A stretch of 8,023 bases of DNA from an uncultured Spirochaetaceae bacterium (GTDB lineage Bacteria > Spirochaetota > Spirochaetia > SZUA-6 > Bin103). The position numbers and the translations under genes were made by a program. Positions 5,001-8,023 of this stretch are shown here, in pieces; the first letter of the stretch is position 1, and each line of letters opens with the position of its first letter. Under the pieces are notes generated by a model that saw only the letters and a list, made by a program, of their open reading frames with translations, had not been told where the DNA came from and did no database searches. The stretch is taken from contig CAJWOB010000103.1 in the NCBI GenBank assembly GCA_913043885.1, forward strand, positions 1 through 8,023, read 5' to 3'.

Positions 5001-6473
5001 GTGGGCAACATCTTGATCGGCAGCTTCTTTCAGGAGACCAACGACTTCCACCCTAACCCCACGGTCTACGAGGACTTCACCGTCAAGCGCGGCGATGAGG
5101 TCCTCGACGGGAGGCACCGGAGGACCCGAGGTGATGGTGACGGCCCACCGCGTGACAGCATCGCCGGCGCCGTGCGGGTGCTGCGAAGCAGGCCGGAGCT
5201 CGAGCTCGTCGGCACCTACGGCGCCTGGATGGGGGCCGGTGGCACCATCACGCAGGAGTGCTTCGAGCGCATCTGTTCCGAGTTCGTGGCGGCGATGGCC
5301 GACGCCAAGGAGGGCGTTACCGGGATCTACCTCGACCTGCACGGCGCCATGGCTGCTGAAGAGGAGAAGGACCCCGAGGGGGCGCTGCTGGAGGGGCTCC
5401 GCGACGTCTTCGGGCCCGAGCTACCGATCGTGGCGTCCTTCGACATGCACGGCACCATTACCCGCCGCATGCTGACCCACCTGGACGGCGCCACCATCCT
5501 CCACACCTATCCCCACATCGATTGGGAAGACACCGGCGCCCGCGCTGCCGGCGTTCTGTTGCGCATCCTCGATGGCGCCAGGCCGGTGATCGGTACGGCG
5601 TACACGCCGACCATGGTGCGGGGCGACGAGCTGAAGACGGCCACCGGGGTGCACGGCACCTTCATCCGCCACTGCGTGCGCCTCGAGGAACGGGACGACG
5701 TGCTGGCCGCAGGGATCATGCTCGGCCACCCGCCCACCGACTGCCCGGAGCAGGGGTCGCGCATCATCATCGTCACCGACGGCAACCCCGATCTCGCGTC
5801 GAGCGAGGCACTGGAGCTCGCCAGCGACTTCTGGGCGATGCGCAAGCGCATGCAGTGCGCGCTCTACAGCGTCGAAGAGGGCATCGCGCTGGCAGAACGG
5901 GCGGACGGGCCAATAGTGTTCGCCGACGCCGCCGACGCCACCAGCTCGGGTGCGCCTGGCACCAGCAACGCCATCCTCGCCGGGCTGATGAAGAGCAGCT
6001 ACCGCGGCAAGGTGCTGCTGCCACTGCGGGACGCGCCGGCGATCGATGCTGCCCGCGAGGCCGGCGTTGGTGCCACCATCACCGTACCGCTGGGCGGCAC
6101 CCACGACGACCGCTTCACCCCCATCGAGGTGACGGCGACCGTGGAGCTGCTCGGGAAGCGCGGCGACGTCCCGATCGCGGTGCTGCGGGCGGACAACATC
6201 ACCATCTTCCTTGCCAGCGAGGGTCCCATTCTGTGCGACCGCTGGATGTACGACGACTTCGGTCAGAATCCCAAGGGCTTCGACATCATCGTGCAGAAGC
6301 TGCCCCACACGCCGTACGAGCACTACGACGAGTGGGCGGCGAAGACCATCACCATCGACGTGCCGGGTGCGGCCAGTCCCAACATCCCTTCGCTCGGCCA
6401 TCGACATGTGACGCGGCCTATCTACCCCCTCGATCCGGACATGACCTTCGCCCCGCAGGCGGAGCTGTACTAG
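5001..6473 (+). CDS. M81 family metallopeptidase (MlrC-like)
   Basis: This 490-residue protein has the two-part architecture of the M81/MlrC family: an N-terminal catalytic domain (about 1-290) and the MlrC C-terminal domain. Numbering from GTG 5001, the N-terminus has the family signature QETNDF (11-16). LDLHGAM gives D112 and H114, SFDMHG gives D148 and H150, and H172 follows in HTYPHIDW. A D-x-H with a His 22 residues later matches, as I recall it, the zinc-site spacing reported for sphingomonad MlrC (D184, H186, H208). The C-terminal domain carries DATSSGAPGTSN. MlrC itself hydrolyses linearised microcystin, but most M81 proteins have unknown substrates, so microcystin degradation should not be inferred. 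It has no signal peptide and is probably cytosolic. Its TAG stop abuts the next gene's start, indicating co-translation with the oxidoreductase. Confidence 0.9.
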   Translation: MGNILIGSFFQETNDFHPNPTVYEDFTVKRGDEVLDGRHRRTRGDGDGPPRDSIAGAVRVLRSRPELELVGTYGAWMGAGGTITQECFERICSEFVAAMADAKEGVTGIYLDLHGAMAAEEEKDPEGALLEGLRDVFGPELPIVASFDMHGTITRRMLTHLDGATILHTYPHIDWEDTGARAAGVLLRILDGARPVIGTAYTPTMVRGDELKTATGVHGTFIRHCVRLEERDDVLAAGIMLGHPPTDCPEQGSRIIIVTDGNPDLASSEALELASDFWAMRKRMQCALYSVEEGIALAERADGPIVFADAADATSSGAPGTSNAILAGLMKSSYRGKVLLPLRDAPAIDAAREAGVGATITVPLGGTHDDRFTPIEVTATVELLGKRGDVPIAVLRADNITIFLASEGPILCDRWMYDDFGQNPKGFDIIVQKLPHTPYEHYDEWAAKTITIDVPGAASPNIPSLGHRHVTRPIYPLDPDMTFAPQAELY

Positions 6474-7586
6474 TTGGCGGTGATACAGGGGTTCGAACGA
6501 GAAGAGGCGCAGGCACAGGCATCGGGGCAGTGGCAGCAGACCAGCGACCGCAAGGTGCGCGTCGGCGTGGTCGGCCACGGCTTCTGCAAGTTTGGCGCGC
6601 ACTTCTCGTTCCAGGAGCACCCGAACGTCGAGGTGGTCGCGGTCAGCGACCTACTGCCGGACCGGCGGGCGGAGCTCGCCGAGGCCTGTAGGTGCGGCAC
6701 CAGCTACCCTTCGCTGGAGGCGCTGCTCCAGGACGACGGGGTGGAAGCGGTGTTCTGCGCCACCGACGCTCCCGCCCACGCCGAGCACGCCATCCAGGCG
6801 CTCGAGCACGGCAAGCACGTGGCAACCGCGGTGCCGGCGATATTCGAGACGCTGGAGGATGCCGATCGGCTACTCGATGCGGTCCGTCGCAGCGGGATGA
6901 CCTACATGTTGTTCGAAACCTCCTACTACCGCGCCGACCTGTACGCGATGCGGCAGGCGTACGAGGCTGGCGCGCTCGGCCGGCTGGTCTACGCCGAAGG
7001 GGAGTATTGGCACCACGCCGCGTCGGGCCTCGACTCCTACGAGGGATGGCGCGTGGGTATGCCGCCACAGTTCTATCCCACCCACTCGAACGCGTTTCAG
7101 ACCGGCGTCGACGGTGCCAGCTTTACCGAGGTGTCCTGCATGGGAATTCCGAGCGACGCCCCGGAGCTCCAACCGGGCAACAACCGCTACCAGAATCGAT
7201 TCGGTACCGAGATCGCACTGATGCGTACCAGCAGCGGTGGCGTAGCCCGCATGGGCGTTAGCTGGGACACTCCGGGCCTTGGCGGCGAGGTCGGCCGCGT
7301 GCGAGGAGACCGCGGCAGCATGACCGGGACGACCTACGAGGGCGAGGTGGAAGTGGCTGACCTGCCAGACGTCGCCCGCCCTCCCCTGCCGCCGGACGTG
7401 GATAGCGGCGGCCACGGTGGCTCTCACGGCCACCTCACCAACGAGTTCGTCATGTCCATCGTCGAGGAGCGCCGCCCGCTCATCGACATCGAGGCCGCTC
7501 TCGCCATGTCGGTGGCCGGCATCGTCGCGCACCAATCGGCTACGCGCGACGGCGAGCTCCTTAATATCCCGCAGTATCGCCTGTAG
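6474..7586 (+). CDS. Gfo/Idh/MocA family oxidoreductase
   Basis: This 370-residue protein has an N-terminal Rossmann fold and a C-terminal alpha/beta substrate domain. The dinucleotide loop is VGVVGHGFCKFG (30-41), and D59 in AVSD ends the second strand. Position 114 onward reads GKHVATAVP, where most family members have GKHV-x-x-EKP. The catalytic Lys of EKP is therefore absent, as in some subfamilies with AVP. A His/Gly-rich segment GGHGGSHGH (312-320) and YPTHSNAF (201-208) probably line the active site. The TTG at 6474 directly follows the preceding TAG, with GGAG at 6461-6464 nine bases upstream, which fits translational coupling. GTG at 6480 is an alternative start, and the 25 or so residues before the Rossmann strand look like a poorly conserved tail. 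It probably oxidises or reduces a sugar-like or hydroxy-acid compound handled by the same operon. Confidence 0.88.
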   Translation: MAVIQGFEREEAQAQASGQWQQTSDRKVRVGVVGHGFCKFGAHFSFQEHPNVEVVAVSDLLPDRRAELAEACRCGTSYPSLEALLQDDGVEAVFCATDAPAHAEHAIQALEHGKHVATAVPAIFETLEDADRLLDAVRRSGMTYMLFETSYYRADLYAMRQAYEAGALGRLVYAEGEYWHHAASGLDSYEGWRVGMPPQFYPTHSNAFQTGVDGASFTEVSCMGIPSDAPELQPGNNRYQNRFGTEIALMRTSSGGVARMGVSWDTPGLGGEVGRVRGDRGSMTGTTYEGEVEVADLPDVARPPLPPDVDSGGHGGSHGHLTNEFVMSIVEERRPLIDIEAALAMSVAGIVAHQSATRDGELLNIPQYRL

Positions 7587-7604
7587 TTCATTAGACATAC
7601 GCCC

Positions 7605-7610
7605 TAAGAT
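7605..7610 (+). promoter_or_regulatory. Possible -10 element for leaderless transcription of the aldolase
   Basis: TAAGAT fits TAnnnT and ends seven bases before the ATG at 7618, the spacing seen for leaderless transcripts in several high-GC or deep-branching bacteria. No usable ribosome-binding site precedes this ATG. A match this short could be chance. Confidence 0.25.
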
Positions 7611-7617
7611 CGGCGAC

Positions 7618-8023
7618 ATGACAAATGCCGTTCAGGCCAAGCTGGCCGCCGGCGACACGGTGGTCGGCGCCCTCGCCACCGACACCTGCGACGAGCCGCT
7701 GCTGCTGATTCTGCGCGAGGCCGGCTACGACTTCCTGATGCTCGACTGCGAGCACGGCGCCTTCGGCTGGGAGCGGGTGGCCAATCTGTGTCGCATCGGC
7801 CGCCTCATCGAGCTGCCCATCGTCGTCCGCTGCATGGCGACCTACGAGATCATTCGCCGCCACCTGGACATGGGCGCCGCCGGCATCATCACGCCGATGA
7901 CCGAGCGTCCCGAGCAACTGAGCGCGCTGCGCGACGCCTGCTTCCTCCCTCCGCAAGGGAGGCGCGGGCCCGGCGGACCGGGCAACGAGCACGTGCCCGA
8001 CTTCTCGCGACAGTCGTGGCAGG
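7618..8023 (+). CDS. HpcH/HpaI family aldolase (truncated by the window edge)
   Basis: The frame runs open from ATG 7618 to the right edge, giving 135 residues of an enzyme usually about 250-270 long. It is the N-terminal half of a class II (metal-dependent) 2-keto-acid aldolase with a TIM-barrel fold. LDCEHG (42-47) supplies D43 and H46, and R71 ends the next strand (IVVR). These correspond to Asp42, His45 and Arg70 of E. coli HpcH. MGAAGIITPM (85-94) and the loop PPQGRRGPGG (111-120) are also family hallmarks; the metal-binding Glu and Asp lie beyond the window. Relatives cleave 4-hydroxy-2-keto acids to pyruvate and an aldehyde. It starts 31 bases after the oxidoreductase on the same strand, so it is a likely operon member, although its ATG has no clear ribosome-binding site. 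Confidence 0.9.
   Translation, partial: MTNAVQAKLAAGDTVVGALATDTCDEPLLLILREAGYDFLMLDCEHGAFGWERVANLCRIGRLIELPIVVRCMATYEIIRRHLDMGAAGIITPMTERPEQLSALRDACFLPPQGRRGPGGPGNEHVPDFSRQSWQ

Noticed and set aside
5001..6473. Naming the M81 gene mlrC and inferring microcystin degradation.
   Set aside because: The catalytic layout is shared by the whole M81 family, most of which have unknown substrates. The other mlr genes (mlrA, mlrB, mlrD) are not in the window.

Overview
The window is GC-rich bacterial DNA, with strongly G/C-biased third codon positions and several GTG or TTG starts. No rRNA, tRNA, CRISPR array or transposase is visible. The gene families (class V aminotransferase, LAL-type LuxR regulator, M81/MlrC peptidase, Gfo/Idh/MocA oxidoreductase, HpcH/HpaI aldolase) suit a versatile heterotrophic bacterium, possibly from an uncultured lineage. 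They do not fix the phylum.

Layout. (1) 41-1165 (+) is a class V PLP-dependent aminotransferase; its frame is open to the left edge, so its start is uncertain. (2) 1215-1433 (-) is a 72-residue basic protein, convergent with the aminotransferase. (3) 1662-4526 (+) is one continuous 955-codon reading frame for a large AAA/TPR/LuxR regulator. It is broken by three in-frame stops (TAA 2478, TGA 3192, TAA 3831) with no frameshift. (4) 4665-4883 (+) is a second 72-residue protein, a clear paralogue of the first (38 of 72 identical, no gaps). (5) 5001-6473, 6474-7586 and 7618 to the right edge (all +) are an M81 peptidase, a Gfo/Idh/MocA oxidoreductase and a truncated HpcH/HpaI aldolase. They form a likely catabolic operon, although the aldolase may also have its own promoter.

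The most unusual part is the middle. The broken regulator sits between two divergently oriented copies of an unrecognised small gene. The copies share their leader, ribosome-binding site and first coding bases almost base for base (about 86 of 110 positions by eye), forming a long imperfect inverted repeat around the regulator. The arrangement suggests a regulator with two co-regulated small-protein targets, or a duplicated small-gene cassette. What the small proteins do cannot be read from the sequence.

The right-hand genes look like ordinary metabolism. A predicted Zn hydrolase, a predicted NAD(P)-dependent dehydrogenase-like protein that lacks the usual EKP motif, and a 2-keto-acid aldolase probably act on one unidentified small molecule.
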